Shown: piece after piece, positions 43,153-53,306 of the stretch
Layout of the letters: every line of letters begins with the position of its first letter
Position numbering within the stretch: the first letter of the stretch is position 1
From: Geobacteraceae bacterium
Lineage (GTDB): Bacteria > Desulfobacterota > Desulfuromonadia > Desulfuromonadales > Geopsychrobacteraceae
Direction of reading: 5' to 3'
Length of the DNA stretch: 53,306 bases
Assembly (NCBI GenBank): GCA_007125165.1
Contig: SLDV01000137.1
Coordinates: 1 to 53,306, forward strand
Notes under the pieces: generated by a model
Seen by the model: the letters and a program-made list of their open reading frames with translations, nothing else
The model's database searches: none
What the model was told of the DNA's origin: nothing
Program-made: the position numbers and the translations under genes

Positions 43153-44268
43153 TTATTTGCCCGATGAAAAGTACTCCTGCAGAAAGTCGGCCTTGAAAGC
43201 AGCGAAGTCGCCAGATTCAATTGCCGTTCGTGCCAGGGCAGTCATGTTCAGATAAAAGCGCACGTTGTGAATAGCGGCCAGGGTTGCCGACAAAATTTCG
43301 TTGGCATTAAACAGATGATGCAGATAGGCACGACTGAAGTTGGTGCAGCAATAGCAGTCACAGGAGGGATCTACCGGGAAAAAATCGCGGCGGTAATTGC
43401 GATTAGTCAAACGAATTTTGCCGCGTCTGGTAAAGAGGGTGGCACTGCGGGCATAGCGGGTCGGGATAACGCAGTCAAACATATCCATTCCGCGTTCGAT
43501 CGATTCAAGGATGTCCTCCGGTAAACCGACGCCCATCAGATAACGCGGTTTGTGTTTGGGCATGTAGGGTTCAGTGTCATTAACAACTTTTTTTAACAGT
43601 TCCAATCCTTCGCCGACACTGACCCCTCCGATGGCATAGCCGGGAAATTCAAGGGCACTGAGCTGCTCAGCGCATTCACGGCGCAAATCTGGATATACAC
43701 TCCCCTGGACGATGCCGAAGAGTGCCTGATCTTCACTGCGCTGGTGATGCTTCAGGCATTCCTCTGCCCAGCGCAGGGTCTTTTTAATTGATTTGGCGGA
43801 ATAGTCGTGAGTGGCAGGATAGGGAATACACTCGTCGAAAGCCATCATGATGTCCGAACCCAGGTCGTTCTGGATCTGCATCGCCTCTTTCGGCCCGAGA
43901 AAGATTTCATCGCCGCTGCCTTCATGGCGAAAATGCACCCCATCTTCACCGATTTTTTTGTTAGGCAGGGAAAAAACCTGGAAGCCGCCGCTATCGGTGA
44001 GGATCGGGCGTTTCCAGTTCATGAAGCGATGCAGCCCCCCGGCTTTTTTTATCAGCGCCTCACCCGGCTTAAGATGAAGATGATAGGTGTTGGAAAGAAT
44101 GATTTGCGCTTCCGTTTCTTCAACCTGGGCCGGTGTCATGGCCTTGAGGGCACCGTGGGTGCCGACCGGCATGAAAATCGGTGTTTCGATGGTTCCATGC
44201 GGGGTTTCCAGACGCCCGCGTCGGGCGCGGGTTTGCGAATCTTCAGCGAGCAGGGTAAAGTGAAACAT
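43153..44268 (-). CDS. tgt: tRNA-guanine transglycosylase (queuine tRNA-ribosyltransferase)
   Basis: 371 residues from ATG 44268 (GGAG upstream); longer in-frame starts lack the family sequence. It exchanges guanine-34 of GUN-anticodon tRNAs for preQ1. Visible: DSGGFQVFSL with the general-acid Asp near residue 90, FDECIPYPATHDYSAKS, GVGLPEDILESIERGMDMFDCVIPTR with the nucleophilic Asp, and the zinc site CDCYCCTNFSRAYLHHLF. It ends against the shared terminator. Confidence 0.97.
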   Translation of the reverse strand: MFHFTLLAEDSQTRARRGRLETPHGTIETPIFMPVGTHGALKAMTPAQVEETEAQIILSNTYHLHLKPGEALIKKAGGLHRFMNWKRPILTDSGGFQVFSLPNKKIGEDGVHFRHEGSGDEIFLGPKEAMQIQNDLGSDIMMAFDECIPYPATHDYSAKSIKKTLRWAEECLKHHQRSEDQALFGIVQGSVYPDLRRECAEQLSALEFPGYAIGGVSVGEGLELLKKVVNDTEPYMPKHKPRYLMGVGLPEDILESIERGMDMFDCVIPTRYARSATLFTRRGKIRLTNRNYRRDFFPVDPSCDCYCCTNFSRAYLHHLFNANEILSATLAAIHNVRFYLNMTALARTAIESGDFAAFKADFLQEYFSSGK

Positions 44269-44354
44269 TGCAATATTTCTCCGGTTCGGGCTACGGTGCC
44301 GACAGGCGCGTCTGATGTATAACAAAATCTACAGCCGCCGGCAATCATAACGGA

Positions 44355-45329
44355 ATGCTCATGCCACTACCAACAACGCCTCCCGTCTGGTTGAATCGGC
44401 TGGACTGTGCAAAAATTACTTTTGTTCTTAAGCTTGTCGAAGCTGTTGAGTTGCCGGCGATGGCGATTCTGCAGTTACGGCGTGAATTTACCGGAGTCTT
44501 GAAGACACTGGAAGAACAGCAAGGCAGGGAAGTGGTCCAGCCGATTAAGGAGCTGATGTTTCCTGAGCCGGTTGCTGATCCGGTGATTCAACGACAGGTA
44601 CAGAAACCGCCCGCTGCAGTAATTTTATCACCGGACTGTTCTGTAAGAGGGGCTTTTGTTGAGGACGATCAGATCGCTCTTCCGGCACTATTTATCGGTG
44701 ATGGCATTGTCTGCATCAATGCGTTTCTACTGTTGCTGCGAACCTTGGGGGAGCGCGGTATTTACTGTGGCCAGGGGCGTTTTGTAGTTGATATCGTGAT
44801 AGTGAACCATGGCACCGGTGAGGAGATCATTGCCGCTGCTACATCAGCAATCGTCGCGCCGGCGGTTGTTCCTCTGGGCTGGATATTGGATCAGAAGTCA
44901 TGGCAAGAAGATAAAGTTAAGCTTGAAGTATTGTCTCCAATAAGGCTTATAAAAAAAGGAAAGCCTTTGTTCAGGTTAACCTTTAAAGATTTGCTTACTT
45001 CACTTGTGCGCCGCATCAGCAGTCTGGTCGCCATTCATGCTGGATCTGAAATTGAAATGGATCATCGGCAACTTTTTGCACTGGCGGGTGATGTGGAATG
45101 CCCTGTTTACGATCTGCAATGGCGCGATTGGCGCCATCTGGAACAGGGTCGCAGAAGCCAGGGAATCGGTGGTTTGACCGGCAGCATGACCCTTGCGGGG
45201 GAGGCTCTGGGGGAACTTTTATGGCTGCTGAAGTTGGGCTCTTTACTGCACGTTGGCAAAGGAGCTTCTTATGGGTGTGGTCGATTCAGACTGATCGACG
45301 TCGTAGACCAATCTGATATTTTCTCGTAG
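44355..45329 (+). CDS. Cas6-like RAMP protein, isolated
   Basis: 324 residues. The C-terminal third (DLQWRDWRHLEQGRRS, GIGGLTGSMTLAGEALGELL, LLKLGSLLHVGKGASYGCGR) follows the pattern of Cas6 pre-crRNA endoribonucleases (W-x-D-W, G-G-x-x-G, and the glycine-rich H-x-G-K-x-x-x-x-G-x-G-R loop). The N-terminal half also fits: LPAMAILQLRREFTGVLKTL. Catalytic residues differ among Cas6 groups and cannot be confirmed here. No other cas gene and no repeat array occur in the window, so a crRNA role would have to be in trans. Divergent from tgt, followed 44 bases later by the anchored small protein. Confidence 0.8.
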   Translation: MLMPLPTTPPVWLNRLDCAKITFVLKLVEAVELPAMAILQLRREFTGVLKTLEEQQGREVVQPIKELMFPEPVADPVIQRQVQKPPAAVILSPDCSVRGAFVEDDQIALPALFIGDGIVCINAFLLLLRTLGERGIYCGQGRFVVDIVIVNHGTGEEIIAAATSAIVAPAVVPLGWILDQKSWQEDKVKLEVLSPIRLIKKGKPLFRLTFKDLLTSLVRRISSLVAIHAGSEIEMDHRQLFALAGDVECPVYDLQWRDWRHLEQGRRSQGIGGLTGSMTLAGEALGELLWLLKLGSLLHVGKGASYGCGRFRLIDVVDQSDIFS

Positions 45330-45373
45330 AATACATGATCGCTTGCAACTACTACTGCTGACGGAGGTGTGGC

Positions 45374-45781
45374 ATGTTCTGGTTTGTTCTGTTTCTCATA
45401 TTGTTGGGCGGGGGTTTTTATTTCTACCAGAGGATGATAACTCTTGAGCGGCAGATACGCGCTGAGCAGGCATTGGAAAAAGAACGTCAACACTCGGAAC
45501 GACAAGTTACAGTTCCTGCCCCGGAGTCGGCACCGACACCAGAAACAACATCTCCGAGCGTCACTGCGTCGACTGCTCCAGGCGATCATCCTGTTGAGGG
45601 AGAGCAAGATCCTGTTTTAGGCGCTATCCACTTACAGCCCGGAGTACTTCAGGCGGATATTTATGAGCAGTTGCCCGAGCTCAACAAAAAACAGGTCCAG
45701 CAAATGATCAGGCAATTAGTCGAAGAGGGTAAAGTCAGGCGTGAACGTGCAGGGAGTTCGTATCAGTTGTATCTGATATAA
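45374..45781 (+). CDS. Membrane-anchored winged-helix-like protein
   Basis: 135 residues; GGAGGTG precedes the ATG. One N-terminal helix (MFWFVLFLILLGGGFYFYQ), a charged coiled-coil-like stretch (MITLERQIRAEQALEKERQ), a Pro/Thr/Ser-rich linker, and a C-terminal ~55-residue domain (AIHLQPGVLQADIYEQLPEL, IRQLVEEGKVRRERAGSSYQ) that reads as a winged helix with a wing ending in LYLI. DNA binding or protein contact at the membrane is possible. I know no named homologue. Confidence 0.78.
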   Translation: MFWFVLFLILLGGGFYFYQRMITLERQIRAEQALEKERQHSERQVTVPAPESAPTPETTSPSVTASTAPGDHPVEGEQDPVLGAIHLQPGVLQADIYEQLPELNKKQVQQMIRQLVEEGKVRRERAGSSYQLYLI

Positions 45782-45831
45782 AGTGCGGAGAAGCAGATGA
45801 TGTTCTGCTCCTCCGCGTGGTTGTGACTGAG

Positions 45832-47178
<1,347 letters not shown>

Positions 47179-47266
47179 TCACAGTCCGGACAGATACAAA
47201 AAACTAACTAGACTATTTATAGCACAGGATCTATCTCAGTCGAGGTCTTTTTATCAGGTTAAACAG

Positions 47267-48328
47267 ATGGTATCACAGAGTCCGACACCAGTTCAGTTAA
47301 GCGTTATTGTACCGGTACTTAACGAGGCGGTCAGTTTGCCGGGTTTCGTGACCGCGCTACGCCGACAGCGCCAGGTGAATTATGAGATCATCGTTGTTGA
47401 TGGCGGATCGGCCGATGGCTCTGCAGAAATGCTGGAGCAGGATAGCCAGGTCAGACTGGTTCACAGTTCGCGTGGGCGAGGCCGGCAATTGAATGCCGGA
47501 ATAGCGGTCGCTCGTGGTGACTGGTTACTGTTGCTTCACGCCGACAGTTTGTTCTCCGATCCTCTGGCCTGGCGAATCGCGATCGACTTTCTCGCCAACC
47601 GGTCTGCCGGGCGGGTTGCCGGACATTTTGCCGTGAGTTTTCAGACCACCGGTACGAAAAAAAACAGGGGTTACGACTTTTACGAGCGCAAGGCCAGATC
47701 ATCCAGGCCGGAAACGATCCACGGCGATCAGGGCTTTCTGCTGCACCGGACACTGTTACCGCAGGTCGGGGGCTTTCGCGAAGATTTGCCGGTGATGGAA
47801 GACACGGATTTTGCCGAACGCTTGCGCACGGTAGGGCAGTGGCAGTTGTTGCCGGCAGAAATTCAGACCTCCGTTCGTCGTTTTGAAGCGGAGGGATTGT
47901 GGCAGCGCCAGTTGCTTGGTGCCCTGATGATGTGTTTCAGAAGTATCGGCTGGAGCGACTTTTTTGATCGTGCTCCGGGACTGTATCGAGATCAGTCCCA
48001 GACGCACAAGTTGCGCCTCACGCCATTTCTTGAGCTGATTGTCGAATTGCTCGGCTCCTTGCCATGGCGAGAACAATGGCGCCTGTGGCGGGCCAGCGGC
48101 GACTATGTGCGTCGCCACGGCTGGCAGCTTTTCTTTGCTGCCGACTGTCGCAGGGCTCGCCGTCAGGGGCGGTCGACAGCAGATACTCCCGACTTCTGGC
48201 AGTTCTGGGGGGAGCCTGTCTACGAATTGCTGACCGACCATCCGGCCGGTCGTCATCTTTTCACCTTCCTGTTGCGAATGTGGTTTGTTGTCGTCAGGAT
48301 ATGGTTGCGAAAAGTGGAAACGAGATGA
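47267..48328 (+). CDS. Family 2 glycosyltransferase, rSAM/selenodomain-associated type
   Basis: 353 residues. GT-A fold: LSVIVPVLNEAVSLPGFVTAL near residue 12, IIVVDGGSADGSAEML, ARGDWLLLLHADSLF with the D-x-D-like metal site, HGDQGFLL and PVMEDTDFAERLR. This sequence type resembles glycosyltransferases described as rSAM/selenodomain-associated transferase 2; their product is unknown. The usual radical-SAM neighbour is not in the window. A C-terminal ~100-residue extension (WREQWRLWRASGDYVRRHGW) ends in one hydrophobic helix (LFTFLLRMWFVVVRIWL), suggesting membrane association. Its stop overlaps the next small ORF. Confidence 0.87.
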   Translation: MVSQSPTPVQLSVIVPVLNEAVSLPGFVTALRRQRQVNYEIIVVDGGSADGSAEMLEQDSQVRLVHSSRGRGRQLNAGIAVARGDWLLLLHADSLFSDPLAWRIAIDFLANRSAGRVAGHFAVSFQTTGTKKNRGYDFYERKARSSRPETIHGDQGFLLHRTLLPQVGGFREDLPVMEDTDFAERLRTVGQWQLLPAEIQTSVRRFEAEGLWQRQLLGALMMCFRSIGWSDFFDRAPGLYRDQSQTHKLRLTPFLELIVELLGSLPWREQWRLWRASGDYVRRHGWQLFFAADCRRARRQGRSTADTPDFWQFWGEPVYELLTDHPAGRHLFTFLLRMWFVVVRIWLRKVETR

Positions 48329-48462
48329 TTCATGTTCAGCCGGATCTGGAATCAGGGCCGGCCTGCTGTCTTGTCGACGATGGTCTGAATGTGTTAAACA
48401 TTCAGAACGTTATTGAACGATGGATGTTTGTCGTGGTGGGTCAAGAGGAACAAAAAGTATGA
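48325..48462 (+). CDS. Possible small protein (45 aa) between glycosyltransferase and ahcY
   Basis: ATG 48325 overlaps the glycosyltransferase stop as ATGA. It reads MIHVQPDLESGPACCLVDDG, then LNVLNIQNVIERWMFVVVG and ends QEEQKV. No family is recognised, and the segment also contains a perfect hairpin CTGAATG / CATTCAG (48385-48405), so it could equally be a leader of ahcY. The call rests on the overlap alone. Confidence 0.35.
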   Translation: MIHVQPDLESGPACCLVDDGLNVLNIQNVIERWMFVVVGQEEQKV

Positions 48463-48495
48463 GCCGCCATGGCCTTAAAAAAGGAGATATCAGAC

Positions 48496-49935
48496 GTGTC
48501 AGCTTTCAGTGATTTTAAAGTCAAAGACCTCAGTCTGGCCGAATGGGGCCGCAAGGAAATTCTGCTTGCCCAGGAGGAGATGCCGGGTTTGATGGCATTG
48601 CGTGATGAATACAAGGGGTTGCATCCCCTTAAGGGAGCACGGATCACCGGTTCCTTGCACATGACTATTCAAACGGCGGTGCTGATTGAAACCCTGGTGG
48701 ATCTGGGAGCCAGGGTGCGCTGGTGTTCGTGCAATATTTTTTCCACTCAGGATCACGCCGCGGCAGCGGTTGCCGTTGGTCGTGATGGTTCTGTCGAAGA
48801 CCCTGCCGGAGTCCCCGTATTTGCCTGGAAGGGCGAAACCCTGAACGAGTACTGGTGGTGTACCGAACAGGCACTGTCGTGGCCTGACGGGGAGGTTCCC
48901 AACATGATTCTTGACGATGGGGGTGATGCGACACTTTACGTACTCAAGGGGAGTGAGTGGGAGCGTGCCGGCTGTCCGGAGGCTACCGAAGATGATCCGG
49001 AAGACTGGCGTGAGATGGTTGCCTGTCTGCGTGCTTCTATTGGCGCCAGTCCGGACAAGTGGAGTCGCAGTGCTGCCGCTATCAAAGGTGTTACCGAGGA
49101 GACCACAACCGGTGTCCATCGCCTGCATCAGATGGCAGAAGAGGGGGTCCTGCAATTTCCGGCAATGAATGTGAACGATTCGGTGACCAAGTCAAAGTTT
49201 GATAATGTCTATGGCTGCCGCCACTCACTGGTGGATGGCATTATGCGGGCAACCGACGTCATGCTCTCGGGAAAAGTTGCCGTGGTTTGTGGCTACGGCG
49301 ATGTCGGCAAGGGTAGCTGTCAGTCGTTGCGCGGTCAGGGTGCCAGGGTTATTGTCACCGAGATCGATCCCATCTGCGCCCTGCAGGCGCTGATGGAGGG
49401 GTACGAGGTCAAGCGGGTTGAAGATGTACTCGACTTCGCCGATATCTACATTACCACCACCGGCAACAAGAACGTCATCACTCTGGAACATATGCGTCAG
49501 ATGAAGAACAATGCAATTGTCGGTAATATCGGCCATTTTGACAATGAAATCGAGATGATTGCCCTGGAAAAAGACCCGACGGTCACCAGAGAAAAAATCA
49601 AACCTCAGGTTGATCGCTGGGTTTTTGAAGATGGTCATGGCGTAATTATTCTTGCCGAAGGTCGCCTGTTGAACCTGGGTTGTGCTACCGGTCATCCCAG
49701 TTTTGTCATGTCCTGTTCCTTTACTAATCAGGTGATGGCGCAGATCGAGCTCTTTACCAATACCGATGCCTATGCCAACAAGGTTTATGTTCTCCCCAAG
49801 CTGCATGATGAAAAGGTGGCGCGGCTCCATCTGGATAAACTCGGGGCAAAGCTTACCGTTCTTTCCGACGAACAGTCCCGCTATCTGGGGGTTCCTGCCG
49901 CCGGCCCCTACAAGCCTGACACTTACAGATACTGA
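48496..49935 (+). CDS. ahcY: S-adenosylhomocysteine hydrolase
   Basis: 479 residues from GTG 48496, which has AAGGAG nine bases upstream; ATG 48469 would give ten more residues but lies ahead of that site. It splits S-adenosylhomocysteine to homocysteine and adenosine, with bound NAD. Visible: [59 protein letters not shown] with the catalytic Lys/Asp, the Rossmann [18 protein letters not shown] and GHFDNEIEM, and the C-terminal KPDTYRY that reaches the neighbouring subunit. Followed by a terminator. Confidence 0.96.
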   Translation: MSAFSDFKVKDLSLAEWGRKEILLAQEEMPGLMALRDEYKGLHPLKGARITGSLHMTIQTAVLIETLVDLGARVRWCSCNIFSTQDHAAAAVAVGRDGSVEDPAGVPVFAWKGETLNEYWWCTEQALSWPDGEVPNMILDDGGDATLYVLKGSEWERAGCPEATEDDPEDWREMVACLRASIGASPDKWSRSAAAIKGVTEETTTGVHRLHQMAEEGVLQFPAMNVNDSVTKSKFDNVYGCRHSLVDGIMRATDVMLSGKVAVVCGYGDVGKGSCQSLRGQGARVIVTEIDPICALQALMEGYEVKRVEDVLDFADIYITTTGNKNVITLEHMRQMKNNAIVGNIGHFDNEIEMIALEKDPTVTREKIKPQVDRWVFEDGHGVIILAEGRLLNLGCATGHPSFVMSCSFTNQVMAQIELFTNTDAYANKVYVLPKLHDEKVARLHLDKLGAKLTVLSDEQSRYLGVPAAGPYKPDTYRY

Positions 49936-49965
49936 TATAACAAAGAGGAAATGATGTTGATGCCG

Positions 49966-50000
49966 ACGGCAGCCTTCCCGGTTTGGGGCTGCCGTTTTTT
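49966..50000 (+). terminator. Rho-independent terminator after ahcY
   Basis: ACGGCAGCC pairs with GGCTGCCGT followed by T's. The T-run reaches the stop codon of lptG on the opposite strand. On the minus strand the hairpin would follow lptG but lacks a strong T-run there. Confidence 0.88.
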
Positions 50001-51081
50001 ATTGTTTGACGCCGAGAAAAAGCCAGATTGCCAGCATGGTAAAAATCAGGTTGGCGGTCCATGCAGCAACAAAGGGGGGAGTGGCTCCAGCGTAGCCGAA
50101 GGAAATGATCGCCGACTGGATAATGAAATAGGCCGCACCAATACCAAGACTTAAGCCAACCCCCAGAGCCAGGTTACTCTGGCGACCGCGCTGCAGGGCA
50201 AAGGGAATTCCCAGCAACCCCATCACCAGACCGGTAAAAGGCGCGGCCAATCGAGCGTGCAGATCGACACGCTGGCGGGTTGCATCGTATCCTTCCTGCT
50301 CCAGCCGCTTTGCCAGTTGTGCCAGTTGAAGGGCGCCGAGTTCAGCATTGAGATCATCCAGCCCGGCAAAATCATCAATCTGGCGATCGATTTTCAGGGG
50401 CTGCCGTTCTCCACGTACGGTTTCCACTAAGATTCCCGATTGTGGGTCAAAGTAGCGTTCTATCACCATTGGTGCTATCCATTGCCGGTTTATCAATGAG
50501 GCCTCGTCGGCATCGATCCGGCGCAGGATTTTTGCCTCCTGATCCAGTTCAAAAATGGTGATTCCTCTTAACTTTTGTTCTTGAGCCTGCACCAGATCAA
50601 TGTTGATAATTCGCTGCTCGCTGCGATACCAGATTTTACTGTGGGTCAGGCGAACCTGTTCGCGACCACGCAGCTGAACATCGACCAGCTCATTCAATTC
50701 GCGTGTGTTCCAGGGAACCATGTATTCCTGGACGAACAACTGCAGACAGCTAAGCAATATAATCAGGGCGATCAAGGGCCGCGTGATGCGCCAGAGACTG
50801 ATGCCGCAGGCACGCAGAGCGGTCATTTCGTTCGTGCGACTGAGTCCGCCCAGAGTCAGGACCATACTGGTCAGAATGGCCAGGGGCAGGATCTGGACGA
50901 AAATGAAGGGAATGCTGTGACCGATATAAGTGAGGTACTCGCCTGGCCCGGCACCATAGTCGATAAAACGATTGACCTTTTCAAAAAAATCCACCAACAG
51001 GTAAATGCCGATAAAGGCACCACAGCAAAGACCGAGGATTCTGACAAAATAGTTCAGAACAAAGCGGCTGATGATGTTCAT
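49999..51081 (-). CDS. lptG: Lipopolysaccharide export permease LptG
   Basis: 360 residues; AGGAG upstream of ATG 51081. YjgP/YjgQ-family topology: three N-terminal helices (FVRILGLCCGAFIGIYLLVD, then IPFIFVQILPLAILTSMVLT), a periplasmic beta-jellyroll (residues ~130-260), and three C-terminal helices. With LptF and the ATPase LptB it extracts LPS from the inner membrane. Its start overlaps the lptF stop by four bases. Confidence 0.93.
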   Translation of the reverse strand: MNIISRFVLNYFVRILGLCCGAFIGIYLLVDFFEKVNRFIDYGAGPGEYLTYIGHSIPFIFVQILPLAILTSMVLTLGGLSRTNEMTALRACGISLWRITRPLIALIILLSCLQLFVQEYMVPWNTRELNELVDVQLRGREQVRLTHSKIWYRSEQRIINIDLVQAQEQKLRGITIFELDQEAKILRRIDADEASLINRQWIAPMVIERYFDPQSGILVETVRGERQPLKIDRQIDDFAGLDDLNAELGALQLAQLAKRLEQEGYDATRQRVDLHARLAAPFTGLVMGLLGIPFALQRGRQSNLALGVGLSLGIGAAYFIIQSAIISFGYAGATPPFVAAWTANLIFTMLAIWLFLGVKQ

Positions 51082-52259
51082 CTCGAGTCTCCTCGATGAC
51101 GAACAAACCAGCTTTTCAGGTTGTCCCACAGAACCAGATGTATCTGCACCGGACGCTCAATAGCAGCGCGGTGAAGAAAAAAGCCGCCACCAGCAAGAAA
51201 AACCAGGTTCGGCAACCACATGATAACGGCTGCGGGCAGTATCCCTTTGTCAGCGAGGGTTCCGGCAAAACTCAAGAGTACGTAATAAACCAGAAAAACC
51301 GCCAGTGCCAACGCAAAGCCGGCACCTTTGCCGGAGCGTTGCGATTGCAATCCGAGGGGGATACCAATCAGAATCAGGATCAGCGGAACACAGGCAATCA
51401 CGATCCGTTCATGCAATTCTGCTTCGAGGCGGTAACGCTGGCTGCCGGTATCGGCAGCCAGAATGGCCCCCCGTAATTCGCTGACAGACAGTTCACTACG
51501 GGAAACCCTGCGCTGTCCCTGTGCGAACTGTGCGGATAAATCGAGATTGATGTCGTAATTGTTGAAGCTGATGGTTTGATACGTATCCTGATCAGTGCCC
51601 GCTGGTTGTCTGTGGATATCTCCGTTGCGCAGCCGTAGCGTCAACAGCATTGCGGATGGATTGCTGATAAAAAGCCCTTCACGTGCGGTGATGATCGTCG
51701 GAGCAGAGCTGTTGCGTTCATCGGAGATAAAGACATCCCGCATGATTCCGAGGCGCTCATCAAGTCCCTGTGCATAGAGCACGATGCCGGGAAAGTCGTC
51801 ATTGAATACGCCCGGCTTAACGCTGACGTTGAGGCTGGTTGAGGCAATCTGGAATATCTTGGAGCGGAAGGCGCTTTTGCTTGCCGGTTCAATATACAGG
51901 GTGATGGCGCCGGTTAAAAGAGTGAACATCAGGGCAAGAAGCGCTACCGGCCTGACCATGGAGTAAAGGCTGATTCCTGACGCTTTTAGCGCGACATATT
52001 CACCGTCGGCGGAGAACCGACCGAAGGCAAGGAGGATTCCCAACAGAAAAGACAGGGGCACAGTAACACTGAAGAAAGTTGGCATCAGATAGGAAAAAAG
52101 CTCAATAATATCAAGGGTCGGAACGCCCTTGCTGATGATCATTTCGGTCAGGCGAGGAATTCTGCCAAGCAGAATAACAAAGGAGAAAATCAGCAGGCTC
52201 ATCAGAGTCGGAATGCTGATTTCACGGAGGATATAACGTTGAATGCGCCAGTTAGACAT
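51078..52259 (-). CDS. lptF: Lipopolysaccharide export permease LptF
   Basis: 393 residues from ATG 52259; GGAGG lies at -? not seen immediately upstream, but the MSNWRIQRYILREISIPTL start fits the family. Same fold as LptG: N-terminal helices (SLLIFSFVILLGRIPRL, PLSFLLGILLAFGRFSADGE), periplasmic jellyroll, C-terminal helices (IACVPLILILIGIPLGLQS, FALALAVFLVYYVLLSF). The FSADGEYVALKASGISLYS segment is the conserved coupling region. It is the first gene of the lptFG pair, divergent from rpsB with a 279-base gap. Confidence 0.92.
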   Translation of the reverse strand: MSNWRIQRYILREISIPTLMSLLIFSFVILLGRIPRLTEMIISKGVPTLDIIELFSYLMPTFFSVTVPLSFLLGILLAFGRFSADGEYVALKASGISLYSMVRPVALLALMFTLLTGAITLYIEPASKSAFRSKIFQIASTSLNVSVKPGVFNDDFPGIVLYAQGLDERLGIMRDVFISDERNSSAPTIITAREGLFISNPSAMLLTLRLRNGDIHRQPAGTDQDTYQTISFNNYDINLDLSAQFAQGQRRVSRSELSVSELRGAILAADTGSQRYRLEAELHERIVIACVPLILILIGIPLGLQSQRSGKGAGFALALAVFLVYYVLLSFAGTLADKGILPAAVIMWLPNLVFLAGGGFFLHRAAIERPVQIHLVLWDNLKSWFVRHRGDSR

Positions 52260-52437
52260 AGGCGCCGATGTTAGTACAGTGTTGAGTCTGTGTAAATACA
52301 ACAAAAGCGTCTGCTTTTCTCTCTTCTATTATGCCGGGCCTGCTTTGCCGGGTATCAGTGTCTGGCGGTTTCTTATGTTTTTTCTTGCCTGGGTTGGGGG
52401 TGAGGTGTTATAGAAATGCACTTGTCCAAATACACAC

Positions 52438-52502
52438 GCCTCGTGATTCATGCAGGGTGGTCCCTTTTCTATTAATCGGGTCCTGCTGAAGGGGATCGAG
52501 GC
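52438..52502 (+). promoter_or_regulatory. rpsB leader fold (candidate S2 autoregulatory site)
   Basis: GCCTCG (52438) pairs with CGAGGC (52497) and encloses GCAGG (52452) / CCTGC (52482). It ends 36 bases ahead of the rpsB start. rpsB leaders in other bacteria bind free S2 to repress translation, and a similar use here is likely. The fold was found by eye. The remaining lptF-rpsB gap (52260-52437) should hold both promoters. Confidence 0.55.
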
Positions 52503-52538
52503 GGAGGATCAAAAAACCAGATATCAGGAGACGAAACA

Positions 52539-53306
52539 ATGGCCCAAATTTCAATGAAGCAAATGCTCGAAGCTGGTGTGCACTTCGGCCATCAGACCAA
52601 ACGCTGGAATCCGAAAATGAAACCCTATATTTTCGGGGCACGAAACGGAATATACATCATCGATCTGCAAAAAACGGTTCGTTATTTTCGAACGGCCTAT
52701 CAGTTTATTCAGGACACGGTGGCAGCCGGTGACAAGGTGCTGTTCGTCGGCACCAAAAAGCAGGCTCAAGATGCTATCAGGGAAGAGTCGCTACGGGCCG
52801 GGCAGTATTATGTTGACAATCGCTGGCTTGGAGGGATGCTGACAAACTTTTCCACCATCAAGGCAAGCATCGATCGCCTGAAAAAAATTGAGGCCATGGC
52901 GGCAGACGGAACTCTCGATCAATATACCAAAAAAGAAGCCCTGCAGTTGGATCGTGAGCGTGAAAAGCTTGAGAAGAACCTCGGTGGTATCAAGCATATG
53001 ACCAAGCTTCCCGGCGCTATTTTCATTATTGATCCGAAGAAAGAGGCGATAGCTGTTCAGGAGGCCAACAAGCTCGGCATTCCAGTTGCGGCTGTTGTAG
53101 ATACCAACTGTGATCCCGACAATATTGATTACATTATTCCCGGCAACGATGACGCCATTCGGGCCATTCGCCTGTTTGCCACTTTGATTGCAGAAGCCTG
53201 TATCGAAGGGGCGGATCGTCAAAAGCAGAAAAAGCAAGCGCAAGCTGAAGGCCAGGATGAAGAAGTTGCTGCTGCGGCGGAAACGCCCGCGCCGGTTAAA
53301 CCTGCA
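52539..53306 (+). CDS. rpsB: 30S ribosomal protein S2, 3'-truncated by the window
   Basis: 256 codons are visible, open to the window edge; AGGAG lies upstream of ATG 52539. Family sequence: [87 protein letters not shown] and [20 protein letters not shown]. It binds the 30S head/body junction. The final residues (Gln/Ala/Glu-rich, then ETPAPVKPA) are the variable tail, so little of the protein is missing. tsf often follows rpsB. Confidence 0.97.
   Translation, partial: MAQISMKQMLEAGVHFGHQTKRWNPKMKPYIFGARNGIYIIDLQKTVRYFRTAYQFIQDTVAAGDKVLFVGTKKQAQDAIREESLRAGQYYVDNRWLGGMLTNFSTIKASIDRLKKIEAMAADGTLDQYTKKEALQLDREREKLEKNLGGIKHMTKLPGAIFIIDPKKEAIAVQEANKLGIPVAAVVDTNCDPDNIDYIIPGNDDAIRAIRLFATLIAEACIEGADRQKQKKQAQAEGQDEEVAAAAETPAPVKPA

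Noticed and set aside
44355-45329. A CRISPR array near the Cas6-like gene
   Set aside because: I looked for regularly spaced direct repeats on both sides and throughout the window and saw none.
48325-48495. SAH or SAM riboswitch ahead of ahcY
   Set aside because: Conserved cores of these classes were not found; only a simple hairpin is present.

Overview
The window reads as a chromosomal segment of a deltaproteobacterium, most likely of the Desulfuromonadales (Desulfuromonas/Pelobacter/Geobacter relatives). This is inferred from gene content: a tungsten-type aldehyde:ferredoxin oxidoreductase, a UGA-containing SelW-like selenoprotein, a cyclic dinucleotide (GEMM-type) riboswitch upstream of secreted fibronectin-type proteins, and the order dnaE-accA-septal lipoprotein. 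No rRNA, tRNA, CRISPR array, prophage or intact transposase gene was recognised. Both ends cut a gene: the aldehyde oxidoreductase at the left and rpsB at the right.

Layout. 1-5592: 3' part of the aldehyde oxidoreductase, then a tightly overlapping cassette of a small SAP/Rho-N-like protein, a NosL-like protein, a small anchored protein, an FtsX-type permease, its ATPase and a Cys-containing polytopic membrane protein. 5598-7833: an acyl-CoA dehydrogenase/yajD pair bracketed by two inverted copies of a ~145-bp repeat. 8073-14000: ilvC with divergent ilvY, a 75-aa selenoprotein behind a DEDDh exonuclease, a WYL regulator, an unknown acidic protein and yceF. 14028-18052: riboswitch and terminator ahead of a large secreted repeat protein and a lipoprotein. 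18094-26130: DUF3422, guaC, dnaE, accA, RlpA-type lipoprotein. 26297-30525: MoxR, DUF58 and transglutaminase genes with two small proteins. 30680-35518: flavin disulfide reductase, a structured leader ahead of bacterioferritin, a glutaredoxin-MauE fusion and glutamate dehydrogenase.

35519-36142 is a decaying region. A 201-bp MITE-like element with 9-bp target duplications splits a small ORF whose restored stop overlaps the start of a broken epimerase gene. It is followed by a 57-aa ferredoxin, a small unknown protein and a cysteine desulfurase. 38334-43029 holds an M28 peptidase, a DJ-1/PfpI protein, a small membrane protein and a glnHPQ-type uptake system. 43153-53306 is mainly housekeeping: tgt, a lone Cas6-like RAMP gene, eno, a glycosyltransferase, ahcY, lptFG and rpsB with a structured leader.

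The best candidates for something undescribed are the NosL/FtsX/membrane-protein cassette, the folded leader upstream of bacterioferritin, the MITE insertion that broke a coupled gene pair, the paired inverted repeats, and the lone Cas6-like gene. Functional names come from recognising protein families by eye. No database search was run.
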